Origin: a virus
Reading direction: 5' to 3' (one strand)
Virus record (IMG/VR): IMGVR_UViG_3300032246_000499
Location: 1-41,615 of that record
Length of the DNA: 41,615 nucleotides
Shown: positions 14,679 to 22,005 of the stretch, piece by piece
Layout: each line of letters starts with the position of its first letter
Numbering within the stretch: position 1 is the first letter of the stretch
Notes under the pieces: model-generated
The model's database searches: none
What the model saw: only the letters and a program-made list of their open reading frames with translations
Told to the model about the DNA's origin: nothing
Position numbers and translations under genes: made by a program

Positions 14679-15743
14679 ATGAACATAAGATACAGTAATC
14701 TAGAACAAATAGTTAAGACAGTTAAGCCCTATCGTGGAACACAACAATATCCTACGCATGGTAATTATTATAGGAACGGTTCGCATAGGGGCAAGATGTT
14801 TACCGTTGATGAAATTGATGGAGAAAAAGTCTTTCGCATTAACTATGGTAATAGCTGGAATAAAGTTGTGGTGCTTGAGAGTATGATCGAAGAACTTAAA
14901 AAAACTGGCATCAAAGATATTCAGAGTCAGGAAAAACATGAATGGGTTAATGGTGGGTATAAAGAAACGGGTGAGTGGGAACATTATTACTACAATGTTG
15001 TGCCATGTGAGATTGGTATAGTCCGACCTGATGATACTTTAGAGATTACTGCTGAAGAAAATCTAGGACAAGGCGGTAGGTATTACTTGGAACATTATGT
15101 AATAGGCTATGGGCGTGTGTATACCGATTGTCGGCGTGGTGGTGTATTGTTATCTACATACAAAGGATCACGATATGACTTTCCGTTGTTTAAAGGTATG
15201 CGTATCAATTTAGAAACTGCTATGCCATGCAACAATGGCGTATTAAAAGTATTTAAGAATAGTATTGATAGGAAGAAAGCTAAAGAGTTGATGGCTGACT
15301 ACAAAGATATGTTTGATGTGTCCAAAGTTATGCTTTCACAGATGAGTGAAACGGTATTTACTGCAACAGTTGTGGATATATTTACAGAGTGTGGGGTATG
15401 TGTAGAGGGACAAACAGATAGTAATAGGTTGGAACATAAAGATGCAATAGCATTAGCTGATAAGTTGCGGATTGAGGGTAATTACTTTGATAGTGCAATT
15501 ATGTATGCTTATGCTTATGATGTTGCTCATATGTCGTGGCGCATGAGATATTACTCAAGTGGTAGTTATGTTTTTAATCCTAAACACTTTATGAATATTG
15601 ATCGTGTGATAAGTAAGAAAATCTATCTAGATAAAAAGCCATTCAAGGTTAAAGAACTTGTATACGGAGAACCTATGCCTAGTAGTGAATGGGGATATAG
15701 CGTTTCACTCAATGGTGAAGAAGTAAAGCGGTATAGTTGTTAG
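14679..15743 (+). CDS. Unknown protein downstream of the VWA gene (354 aa)
   Basis: ATG 14679 with AAGGAG about 8 nt upstream, 4 bp after the VWA stop; the longer frame starting at 14631 would overlap the VWA gene without a ribosome site. The protein is rich in Tyr and Gly, soluble, with segments KMFTVDEIDGEKVFRINYGN, YYLEHYVIGYGRVYTD and a C-terminal MRYYSSGSYVFNPKHF. No catalytic motif was recognised. Close coupling to the VWA gene suggests a role in the same process. A GTTTCAC element lies within its last codons (15702-15721). Confidence 0.7.
   Translation: MNIRYSNLEQIVKTVKPYRGTQQYPTHGNYYRNGSHRGKMFTVDEIDGEKVFRINYGNSWNKVVVLESMIEELKKTGIKDIQSQEKHEWVNGGYKETGEWEHYYYNVVPCEIGIVRPDDTLEITAEENLGQGGRYYLEHYVIGYGRVYTDCRRGGVLLSTYKGSRYDFPLFKGMRINLETAMPCNNGVLKVFKNSIDRKKAKELMADYKDMFDVSKVMLSQMSETVFTATVVDIFTECGVCVEGQTDSNRLEHKDAIALADKLRIEGNYFDSAIMYAYAYDVAHMSWRMRYYSSGSYVFNPKHFMNIDRVISKKIYLDKKPFKVKELVYGEPMPSSEWGYSVSLNGEEVKRYSC
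15702..15721 (+). promoter_or_regulatory. GTTTCAC element inside the end of the 354-residue gene
   Basis: GTTTCAC (15702-15708), TCAATG, GTGAAGA (15715-15721), preceded by GATATAGC, the same left flank (ATAGC) as the other copies although it encodes protein here (YSVSLNGEE). It lies 93 nt before ATG 15815, so it probably belongs to the next gene's control region. Confidence 0.5.
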
Positions 15744-15814
15744 TTGTTGGCAGCAGCGTAGCTAGTGTGTAGCATCAGTTAATTAACTTTTAATTTAAAT
15801 GTGAAGGAATCAAA

Positions 15815-16780
15815 ATGAATTATATATACGAGGGCTTAGACCCGACAGGCGAGATAGAAGCTAAGTTGTTAGCGGACAGAGTATTTCCACTTGTGCGTGA
15901 GTTAAGATTTAAATATAACTTGCAAGCGGTAGCGGAAAGTAAATCACAACAGAGGCAACAAGCGTTCACTCTATGTAATCAATCGGGTATTAATGTTGCA
16001 AGGGTTTATTACGATCAAGATGAGGAACAGTTTTGTTACTACTCTATCTTTTACCAAAAGGACAGAGGTTCTGATAGCGCGGATCGTAGAACATTGCGTA
16101 GTAAAAAATTATCTTTGTTGATGGCTAACATTAAAAAGAATGAGGTTATACCTACTGATGAATTTATTTTACTACACCATAATCTTGTAGTTGGGCATTA
16201 CCGATATGCAGTTGAATCTGTTATAGAGGGTGTTGGTTCTTCATCAAAAAGTTCAGTCTTATCAGCAGTAGAAACACAGAAATTGTTAGAGATTGTTTTA
16301 GATGGTAAAGATAGCGATTCACTTGCTCGTGACATGAAAAATAAATTTAAACAAATACTTGACAATTACCATGAAAAGGATAATATTAAGGTAAAGCAAG
16401 ACGAAGCGGTTGATAAGTTTTTTAAACCTTGCTATATGGTGTCAGTTGATAAACGAGGACAGTTTGTAGTTGGTGTAGTTACAAATGAAGAAAGTAATGG
16501 AGATGGTAATAAACGCAAGCATTATAGTATTGTTAAACCGTTTAAGCGTGTTGCTAATCTTGAAGACTATCCCGAGTTGTTATCTTGTATGCCTATGCTT
16601 AAAGTTTATTCAGAGGAGAAGTATAAGAATGAAGAAGTTGAATATTGGGGTGAATTTATACCAAAATTTAGTGGTAAGTATATTCCTGATTTAGATATGA
16701 TAATTTCTAGCGACTATGTAGATGGTTCGGTTGACTTCACACCTGTTTGGGTATTAACACCATGCTTGTCCCAGTATTAG
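15815..16780 (+). CDS. Unknown protein (321 aa)
   Basis: ATG 15815 with a GAAGGAA ribosome site. The protein starts MNYIYEGLDPTGEIEAKLLA and is soluble and mixed alpha/beta. Its middle (LLEIVLDGKDSDSLARDMKN to VKQDEAVDKFF) is helical and the C-terminal third has alternating strands (VSVDKRGQFVVGVVTNEES). No motif or family was recognised. It overlaps the next start by 19 bp. Gene order suggests an accessory of the upstream MoxR/VWA module or a separate early function; the sequence does not decide. Confidence 0.65.
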   Translation: MNYIYEGLDPTGEIEAKLLADRVFPLVRELRFKYNLQAVAESKSQQRQQAFTLCNQSGINVARVYYDQDEEQFCYYSIFYQKDRGSDSADRRTLRSKKLSLLMANIKKNEVIPTDEFILLHHNLVVGHYRYAVESVIEGVGSSSKSSVLSAVETQKLLEIVLDGKDSDSLARDMKNKFKQILDNYHEKDNIKVKQDEAVDKFFKPCYMVSVDKRGQFVVGVVTNEESNGDGNKRKHYSIVKPFKRVANLEDYPELLSCMPMLKVYSEEKYKNEEVEYWGEFIPKFSGKYIPDLDMIISSDYVDGSVDFTPVWVLTPCLSQY

Positions 16781-17142
16781 GGTTGTCACCGATAGTAGCG
16801 CAACACTCAGGCGAGTATTATCGTGTGCCTATGTGGAAAAATGATGGTAAGTATTTTGTTTATGTAGCAGAGAACAAGGTAAGAATATTTGATGACAACA
16901 GTCTACCCGATTGTATTAAGACTAGGCTATCTATGATTCTTGCATTGGATAAGAAGTTTCCATATAAACAAAGGGCTACATCATTAGATTTATTTATTAA
17001 CCATGTCGGTGAGGAGTATAACGAAATAGGTTGGCAGTTAGATGACGAGTATTTTTTGTTGGTGTTAAAAGTATCGGAACTGGCATCTCTTATAGGTGAA
17101 CAGTTAAATAGTGATTCACTCAATGATGAAGTTTTAAATTAA
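16762..17142 (+). CDS. Unknown protein (126 aa)
   Basis: ATG 16762 (MLVPVLGLSPIVAQHSGEYY) inside the end of the previous gene; an in-frame TTG at 16747 is less likely. No clear ribosome site, so translation may be coupled to the upstream gene. The sequence has a compact beta-rich start (YYRVPMWKNDGKYFVYVAEN) and helical rest. It could be a separate small protein or the detached C-terminal part of the 321-residue protein after a frameshift; its own plausible N-terminus favours a separate gene. Confidence 0.6.
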   Translation: MLVPVLGLSPIVAQHSGEYYRVPMWKNDGKYFVYVAENKVRIFDDNSLPDCIKTRLSMILALDKKFPYKQRATSLDLFINHVGEEYNEIGWQLDDEYFLLVLKVSELASLIGEQLNSDSLNDEVLN

Positions 17143-17155
17143 ATAAGGAAATAAA

Positions 17156-17419
17156 ATGTTAGATGAAAAGTATAAACAAATTTTAAAAGATGCGGCAAGA
17201 TCGCCTAGATTACCATCAGGCGAAGACAATCCTGAGTTTGGTAAATACAATGAGGAACTAGAGATAGCTACTGAAATAGTTATGATTGAAAGTCCTTATG
17301 ATTTTTTAACTAAGTGGGATTTGGCTAGTCGGGTTTTTTATAACGAGCCAATGAGTAACATACCTTACGCTAGTTTTGTAAGACCATATACGAGGCTTGC
17401 AAAAAATGTTAAAGTTTAA
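17156..17419 (+). CDS. Small protein, unknown (87 aa)
   Basis: ATG 17156 with AAGGAAA upstream, 13 bp after the previous stop. Mostly helical: MLDEKYKQILKDAARSPRLP at the start and EELEIATEIVMIESPYDFL in the middle. No domain recognised. It overlaps the next gene by 14 bp. Confidence 0.6.
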   Translation: MLDEKYKQILKDAARSPRLPSGEDNPEFGKYNEELEIATEIVMIESPYDFLTKWDLASRVFYNEPMSNIPYASFVRPYTRLAKNVKV

Positions 17420-17606
17420 AGAGAAAGCTAAGTTAGTATTAAGTGAAATGAGTAAAGCATATCGTAATGATATGGAGTATGGTTTGTTTCAGTTAAACGA
17501 AAAGGCTAAAGAAGATTTTGCAAAAATGTATCCTGAAATATCGAGGGCATGGTTTTTTGCTATGGATTTTTTAGACGAAGTGGATAACGACAAATATGAC
17601 TCCTGA
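17406..17606 (+). CDS. Small helical protein, unknown (66 aa)
   Basis: The ATG at 17406 (MLKFKEKAKLVLSEM) is preferred over an in-frame TTG at 17397. Predicted all-helical and amphipathic, with an aromatic patch (EISRAWFFAMDFLDEV). It overlaps both neighbours (14 and 11 bp), typical of the dense early block. Function unknown. Confidence 0.6.
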   Translation: MLKFKEKAKLVLSEMSKAYRNDMEYGLFQLNEKAKEDFAKMYPEISRAWFFAMDFLDEVDNDKYDS

Positions 17607-17904
17607 AGCAAAAGTTAAAGCTAAAGTTAAAATAGTTTTAAAAAATATTAGGGCATACGCTTTTTCCCCAGTAACAGGGGGGTATGGTAGTTCAGGTGTC
17701 CCTGATATTGTTGCGTGTGTAGATGGTTGTTTTATTGGTATCGAGTGTAAAGCTGGTAAGGGAAAGCCTACTCTTCTTCAATTAGATAATCTAAAGAGGA
17801 TAGAAGCATCAGGTGGGCTTAGTGTTGTAATTAATGAAAGTAATATTAATCAGTTAGAGGAGTTAATTAAATCATGGGTAAATACAGTAAAGACAAAAAC
17901 ATAG
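17596..17904 (+). CDS. VRR-NUC domain nuclease
   Basis: A 102-residue single-domain protein of the VRR-NUC branch of the PD-(D/E)xK nucleases. The core is visible: GGYGSSGVPDIVACVDGCF, then GIECKAGKGKPTLLQLDNL, giving the catalytic Asp of 'PD', Glu and Lys of 'ExK', and the following Gln. These stand-alone phage nucleases are thought to act on branched or structured DNA during replication or recombination. The gene overlaps the previous one by 11 bp and the next by 31 bp. Confidence 0.85.
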   Translation: MTPEAKVKAKVKIVLKNIRAYAFSPVTGGYGSSGVPDIVACVDGCFIGIECKAGKGKPTLLQLDNLKRIEASGGLSVVINESNINQLEELIKSWVNTVKTKT

Positions 17905-18080
17905 ATTCACTTGTGCGTGAATTGATAAGTGAAGGGTGGAGTTCTACTAGGAAAAAAGGTCATTGGCAAATAAAACCGCCAACAGGTAATAAGATTCAAA
18001 CAATCCCAGTAACACCTAGTGATGGCAGAGCCTTTTTAAATTTTCGTGGTGATATCAGGAGAATTAAGAATGAGATCTAA
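17874..18080 (+). CDS. HicA-like small protein (dsRBD-fold toxin family)
   Basis: A 68-residue protein beginning MGKYSKDKNIDSLVRELISE. It shows the HicA plan: helix, then GWSSTRKKGHWQIKPPTG with the family's 'KG-H' turn and its His, then a basic strand and a C-terminal helix (FRGDIRRIKN). HicA proteins are RNA-cleaving toxins normally paired with a HicB antitoxin; no HicB gene is adjacent. In phages such solitary copies may act on host mRNA or serve as RNA-binding proteins. It overlaps both the nuclease gene and the next gene. Confidence 0.65.
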   Translation: MGKYSKDKNIDSLVRELISEGWSSTRKKGHWQIKPPTGNKIQTIPVTPSDGRAFLNFRGDIRRIKNEI

Positions 18081-18246
18081 ACAAGAGTATGCAAAGTGGT
18101 GCGCCTTAGAAGGTATGTGGGAAGAATCTCGCTTTGGAAAGGTGCAAGAAAAGGCGTATGTTGCGGGCTTTAACAAGGCGGTTGAGTTAGCCCAAGAAAT
18201 TCTTAAACGACAAAAAGAAGGAGTAGATGATGAGTATGTTTCGTAA
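18070..18246 (+). CDS. Small helical protein, unknown (58 aa)
   Basis: ATG 18070 with GGAG about 10 nt upstream; the frame extends to a GTG at 18046 with no better site. MRSKQEYAKWCALEGMWEES and the following AYVAGFNKAVELAQEILKR form two helices. No family recognised. It overlaps the HicA-like gene by 11 bp and the next by 17-20 bp. Confidence 0.55.
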   Translation: MRSKQEYAKWCALEGMWEESRFGKVQEKAYVAGFNKAVELAQEILKRQKEGVDDEYVS

Positions 18247-18439
18247 AATCAGAGCAGTTGACACAGTTGAGAAAGTAGTGGAAAAGAAGTTACCTTTAGC
18301 GATAGATGCTAACTCTAAGTTTGTTTATAGGGGCGGTGCAGATGTATTAAAAGTATGGCGTAACTATGGGTTTATTCCCCCAAGTGAGTATCGTGATGAT
18401 TACTTATTCAAAAAGAATCGTGAGATGAAAGATGAATGA
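18230..18439 (+). CDS. Small protein, unknown (69 aa)
   Basis: Two adjacent ATGs at 18227 and 18230 follow AAGGAG; the second has the better spacing (about 7 nt). The product MSMFRKIRAVDTVEKVVEKK continues with a polar body ending KKNREMKDE. No motif. It overlaps the next gene by 8 bp. Confidence 0.55.
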   Translation: MSMFRKIRAVDTVEKVVEKKLPLAIDANSKFVYRGGADVLKVWRNYGFIPPSEYRDDYLFKKNREMKDE

Positions 18440-18614
18440 GTCTGATTTAAGAGATTGTTTTGCCATGTTTGCTATGCTAAGTAGGAAGTTTATTGAAAGC
18501 AAAGAATTAGATGCGGCTATGTGTTACCAAGTAGCGGACTTAATGTTAGAAGCCCGTAAAAAAGAAGCCGAAGATGGCATAGTGTCTATTAAGAAGAGGG
18601 GGGTAAAAAAGTGA
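18432..18614 (+). CDS. Small helical protein, unknown (60 aa)
   Basis: MNESDLRDCFAMFAMLSRKF and the following VADLMLEARKKEAEDG form a helical hairpin, with a basic tail (SIKKRGVKK). Its TGA overlaps the GTG of the DUF3310 gene as GTGA, so the two are coupled. Function unknown. Confidence 0.55.
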   Translation: MNESDLRDCFAMFAMLSRKFIESKELDAAMCYQVADLMLEARKKEAEDGIVSIKKRGVKK

Positions 18615-18871
18615 AGAAACTATGGGGAGAAGAGGTGCTAGATTTGATAAATAGGGGTTCACCAGCGCATGACATGGTAAATAGCCCCTCGCACTACACC
18701 GCAGGGGGAATAGAGACAATCGACTTTATTGAAGCGAAAGAACTTGACTATTGCCTAGGAAATTGTGTAAAGTATATATCTAGGGCTGGTAAAAAAGAAA
18801 AGAGTAAAAAAGTGGAAGATTTGAAAAAAGCCGCATGGTATCTGCAAAGAGCAATCAGTAATTTAGAGTAA
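18611..18871 (+). CDS. DUF3310 (SaV-like) protein
   Basis: An 86-residue protein with a GTG start coupled to the previous gene. The DUF3310 signature is clear: NSPSHYTAGGIETIDFIEAK, then YCLGNCVKYISRAGKKE, then KKVEDLKKAAWYLQRAI. DUF3310 is widespread in phages (PF11753); it occurs in the T7 gp1.7 region linked to nucleotide metabolism and in the lactococcal SaV protein tied to abortive infection sensitivity. The exact role here is unknown. It ends the small-gene block and is followed by a terminator. Confidence 0.85.
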   Translation: MKKLWGEEVLDLINRGSPAHDMVNSPSHYTAGGIETIDFIEAKELDYCLGNCVKYISRAGKKEKSKKVEDLKKAAWYLQRAISNLE

Positions 18872-18876
18872 ACCTT

Positions 18877-18911
18877 TGGGGGGCTAGGCTACGGTCTATG
18901 CTCCCCTTTTT
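18877..18911 (+). terminator. Rho-independent terminator before DNA polymerase
   Basis: GGGGGGC-TAG pairs with CTA-GCTCCCC (one G-U pair, one bulge) across a short loop and is followed by five T (18907-18911). It ends the small-gene operon; read-through or a weak promoter before 18936 must feed the polymerase gene. Confidence 0.7.
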
Positions 18912-18935
18912 GTAACTATACTTTTTGGAATTTTA

Positions 18936-20792
18936 GTGAGCATCATTACCTTAGACTTCGAGACCTATTATGACAAGAGTCTTGGTTTTAAAACTCAGAC
19001 GACAGAGGAGTATATTCGTGATCCACGCTTTGAGGTAATTGGCGTGGGAGTTAAGGTTGATGACGGTGTGGCGGAATGGTTTAGTGGTAGTCGTGAGGAG
19101 TTGTATTCTTACCTGAAGAAGTTTGATTGGAAGAACTCAGCCTTGCTATGCCACAATGCGCTATTTGATGGGGCGGTGCTTAATTGGTTCTTTAAAATCT
19201 CCCCCAAACTCTATTTAGATACCCTGTGCATGGCTCGGGCTATTCATGGCATGGAGGTGGGGGGATCACTGGCATCACTTGCGGCAGCACATTCAATCGG
19301 GCGTAAAGGCACAGATGTAGAAGATGCTCTTGGTAAATGTCGTTCATCATTTAGTGAAGAAGAACTCAAGCAATATGGTGAATACTGCAAGAACGACGTA
19401 GAACTAACCTATAAGCTATATCAAATACTATCTAAAAACTTTCCCCTAAATGAGATTAAGCTAATAGATATGACCTTGCGTATGTTCACGCACCCTGTGT
19501 TAGAAGTTGATGATGTATTGTTAGTGGATAAGCTTGTTGAGATTAAACAAGAGAAACAGGAATTATTATCTTCACTCATGGGTAGGCTAAACGTTACGGC
19601 TGCCGAGGAAGTAAGAAAGAAGTTAGCAAGTAATAAACAGTTTGCAGAGTTATTAACTGAAAATGGTGTAGAACCACCAATGAAAGAAAGCAAGACTACT
19701 GGCAAACAGACCTACGCACTAGCTAAAAATGACGAGGGGTTCATAGCCCTTACAGAACACGAAAACCTATGGATACAGGAACTATGCGCTGTCCGTCTGG
19801 GAACTAAGTCTACGTTGGAAGAGAGTAGGATTGAACGGTTTATAGACATAGGCAAGCGGAACAAAGGTAGGTTGCCCATACCCCTCAAGTATTATGGGGC
19901 GCACACAGGGCGGTGGTCAGGCTTAGATAAGGTTAACTTTCAGAATCTTCCGTCAAGAGATAAAAAGAAGAAGACCCTAAAAAATGCGATACATCCACCA
20001 GAGGGTTATGTAATTATCAACTGTGATTCTTCTCAGATAGAGGCGAGGGTGTTGGCGTGGTGGGCGGGGCAAGAGGACATCCTTAAAGCATTTGAGAGTG
20101 GGCGTGATGTGTATTCAGAGTTTGCGACCAAGGTATATGAACGCCCGATAACTAAAGACAACCCGATTGAACGGTTCGTAGGCAAGACTTGCATCTTGGG
20201 GCTAGGCTATGGCACTGGGGCAATTAAATTACAGCACACACTAAAGACAACACCTCCTGGGGTTCAACTCGACGAAGATGAGTGTAAGCGAATAGTTAAA
20301 CTATACAGGGAAGAAAACAATAAGATTACGGAACTATGGAACGACTGTGATGATGCGCTAGACGAGTTACTAAAGTGGACTAGGAAAGGTGATATGTATT
20401 ATTTAGGTCAGCACTCCTGCGTGTGCGTAACTGCCCAAGGTATTGTCCTGCCTAATGATCTTATGATTCGCTATCCTGACTTAGCTTTAGATAATAACAA
20501 ATACACATACAAGTCCCGTAAGGGTGAAGTATCTCTTTGGGGAGGGGCTGTTGTTGAAAATGTGGTACAAGCTCTTGCAAGGATTATCGTGGGTGAACAG
20601 ATGCTTAAGCTACAGGAAAGGTATCGCCCCGTGCTTACCGTACATGATGCGGCAGTTTGTATTGCTCCCGAAGATGAGGCAGATGAAGCGGTTGAGTTTA
20701 TTATAGAAGCCATGTCTGTTCCGCCTGATTGGGCTAAGGGATTACCCGTTGCTTGTGAAGCAAAGGTAGCTATATCATATGGAGAGTGTTAG
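18936..20792 (+). CDS. polA: Family A DNA polymerase with 3'-5' exonuclease domain
   Basis: A 618-residue replicative polymerase with a GTG start at 18936. The N-terminal DnaQ/Pol I-type exonuclease shows Exo I TLDFETYYD, Exo II in CHNALFDGAVL and Exo III in YCKNDVELTYK. In the polymerase domain, motif A is DSSQIEARVLAWW (about 362), motif B is in RFVGKTCILGLGYG and motif C is LTVHDAAV (about 569). There is no 5'-3' exonuclease domain, as expected for a phage enzyme, and the length is typical. It works with the primase-helicase at 30517 and the helicase at 27064. The ribosome site is weak and the upstream terminator suggests separate control. Confidence 0.95.
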   Translation: MSIITLDFETYYDKSLGFKTQTTEEYIRDPRFEVIGVGVKVDDGVAEWFSGSREELYSYLKKFDWKNSALLCHNALFDGAVLNWFFKISPKLYLDTLCMARAIHGMEVGGSLASLAAAHSIGRKGTDVEDALGKCRSSFSEEELKQYGEYCKNDVELTYKLYQILSKNFPLNEIKLIDMTLRMFTHPVLEVDDVLLVDKLVEIKQEKQELLSSLMGRLNVTAAEEVRKKLASNKQFAELLTENGVEPPMKESKTTGKQTYALAKNDEGFIALTEHENLWIQELCAVRLGTKSTLEESRIERFIDIGKRNKGRLPIPLKYYGAHTGRWSGLDKVNFQNLPSRDKKKKTLKNAIHPPEGYVIINCDSSQIEARVLAWWAGQEDILKAFESGRDVYSEFATKVYERPITKDNPIERFVGKTCILGLGYGTGAIKLQHTLKTTPPGVQLDEDECKRIVKLYREENNKITELWNDCDDALDELLKWTRKGDMYYLGQHSCVCVTAQGIVLPNDLMIRYPDLALDNNKYTYKSRKGEVSLWGGAVVENVVQALARIIVGEQMLKLQERYRPVLTVHDAAVCIAPEDEADEAVEFIIEAMSVPPDWAKGLPVACEAKVAISYGEC

Positions 20793-20795
20793 TAA

Positions 20796-20945
20796 ATGGA
20801 AAAGAAGTTTTGCCAATCGTGCCAAATGATGAAGCCGATAGAAGAAGTAAAGTTAGTTAAAACGGTGCATAATAAACGGCGATGGAAATGTTTAAGTTGT
20901 ATTGGTAAAACCTCTACAAAAGTATATTCTAGTGAGAAAAAATGA
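20796..20945 (+). CDS. Small zinc-ribbon protein (49 aa)
   Basis: ATG 20796 directly after the polymerase stop, TGA 20943-20945 overlapping the next ATG as ATGA. MEKKFCQSCQMMKPIEE carries one CxxC and KCLSCIGK the second, spaced 22 residues apart, with a basic stretch (HNKRRWK) between: a minimal zinc ribbon likely to bind nucleic acid. Possibly a polymerase-associated or regulatory factor; function unproven. Confidence 0.65.
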   Translation: MEKKFCQSCQMMKPIEEVKLVKTVHNKRRWKCLSCIGKTSTKVYSSEKK

Positions 20946-21796
20946 AAAAGATATGCGTAGTTAATTTCTGGGATGGGGCGTTTGATGGGGACTTTTTTGA
21001 GTTCTTTTTTTGTACCGCTTTTGATGGCATAGAATATGTGCTTAGTCCCCACGAAGCTGACATAGTTATTAGTTCAGTCTTTGGGCACACACAAACAGAT
21101 CCTAAGAAAACAATTATGTATATTGGTGAAAATATACGCCCTAACTATTTAGGATATAACCACTCCCTTTCATTTGACTATGACAACTATGATGGTCGCA
21201 ATTTTCGTTTGCCTTTATGGTGGAGTCGCCTTGCATGGGATGGGTTTATTCAAAAGCCAAGAAAACATAACGCACAAAATCATGGGTACGAGCAATTAAT
21301 AGACATTAAAAGTTTAATGCAACCACGCAAACTAGATATGAGTATTAAAGATAAGTTTTGCGCCATGATTGCTGGCAATCCCGAAGGACTGAGGGTTAAT
21401 TTGTTTAATTCTATATCGCAGTATAAGCAAATAGATGGGTATGGATTAATGTTTGGTAACTCATTACGAAAATCTAAGTTTACCGTACTCCCTGAGTATA
21501 AGTTTTGCCTATGCCCTGAGAATTCTGTATATGACGGTTATGTAACGGAAAAGTTAATTGATGCCTATGCTGGTCTGACTGTGCCTTTATATAGTGGCGA
21601 TGTATCAGTAAATGAAGACTTCAACAGCAAAGCGTTTATTAATTATCAAGATTTTAAAAGAACAGAAATATTTGTACACGATATAACTTGGTTTGATAGA
21701 GAGCTTGGTTTGTATAAAGATATGTATGAGCAACCATTATTACTTAAAAAGCCAAGCCTTGATGATGCGATTCAATTTGTAAGGAGCATTACATGA
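20942..21796 (+). CDS. Glycosyltransferase family 10 (alpha-1,3-fucosyltransferase-like)
   Basis: A 284-residue protein with the GT10 C-terminal donor-binding motif at about 190-220: FCLCPENSVYDGYVTEKLID, followed by LTVPLYSG. In GT10 enzymes this Glu-Asn-Ser ... Tyr-Val-Thr-Glu-Lys motif binds GDP-fucose. The N-terminal part (KKICVVNFWDGAF, ADIVISSVFGH) is the acceptor-side Rossmann half. No membrane helix, so it is cytosolic. It starts the sugar/modification cassette and overlaps both neighbours by 4 bp. Likely target: host surface glycan or a virion protein; the sugar is inferred from the family only. Confidence 0.85.
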   Translation: MKKICVVNFWDGAFDGDFFEFFFCTAFDGIEYVLSPHEADIVISSVFGHTQTDPKKTIMYIGENIRPNYLGYNHSLSFDYDNYDGRNFRLPLWWSRLAWDGFIQKPRKHNAQNHGYEQLIDIKSLMQPRKLDMSIKDKFCAMIAGNPEGLRVNLFNSISQYKQIDGYGLMFGNSLRKSKFTVLPEYKFCLCPENSVYDGYVTEKLIDAYAGLTVPLYSGDVSVNEDFNSKAFINYQDFKRTEIFVHDITWFDRELGLYKDMYEQPLLLKKPSLDDAIQFVRSIT

Positions 21797-22005
21797 AAAT
21801 AAAAACAAAATTACTCAAAGAAAAAAAAGATGGTTCAGCTATTTGCCAACTTGATTTGGATAGGGAAGCTAAGGATTGGCTAATAGGCGAGGGGTTTGTA
21901 TCCGTCTTAAGTAAAGCATTAGATATGTCAGAGTCGTTTACAAAGAAGCAACCTAAACGAATAAGAGAGTTAGTAAAAGATTTAGATATAGACGGGCGTT
22001 GCTAA
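21793..22005 (+). CDS. Small protein, unknown (70 aa)
   Basis: MKIKTKLLKEKKDGSAICQL begins two strands, followed by a helical part (DREAKDWLIGEGFVSVLSKA) and a basic C-terminus. ATGA overlap with the GT10 gene and a one-base TAATG overlap with the radical SAM gene, so it is translated within the cassette. The compact alpha/beta pattern resembles small phage proteins of unknown function. Confidence 0.65.
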   Translation: MKIKTKLLKEKKDGSAICQLDLDREAKDWLIGEGFVSVLSKALDMSESFTKKQPKRIRELVKDLDIDGRC

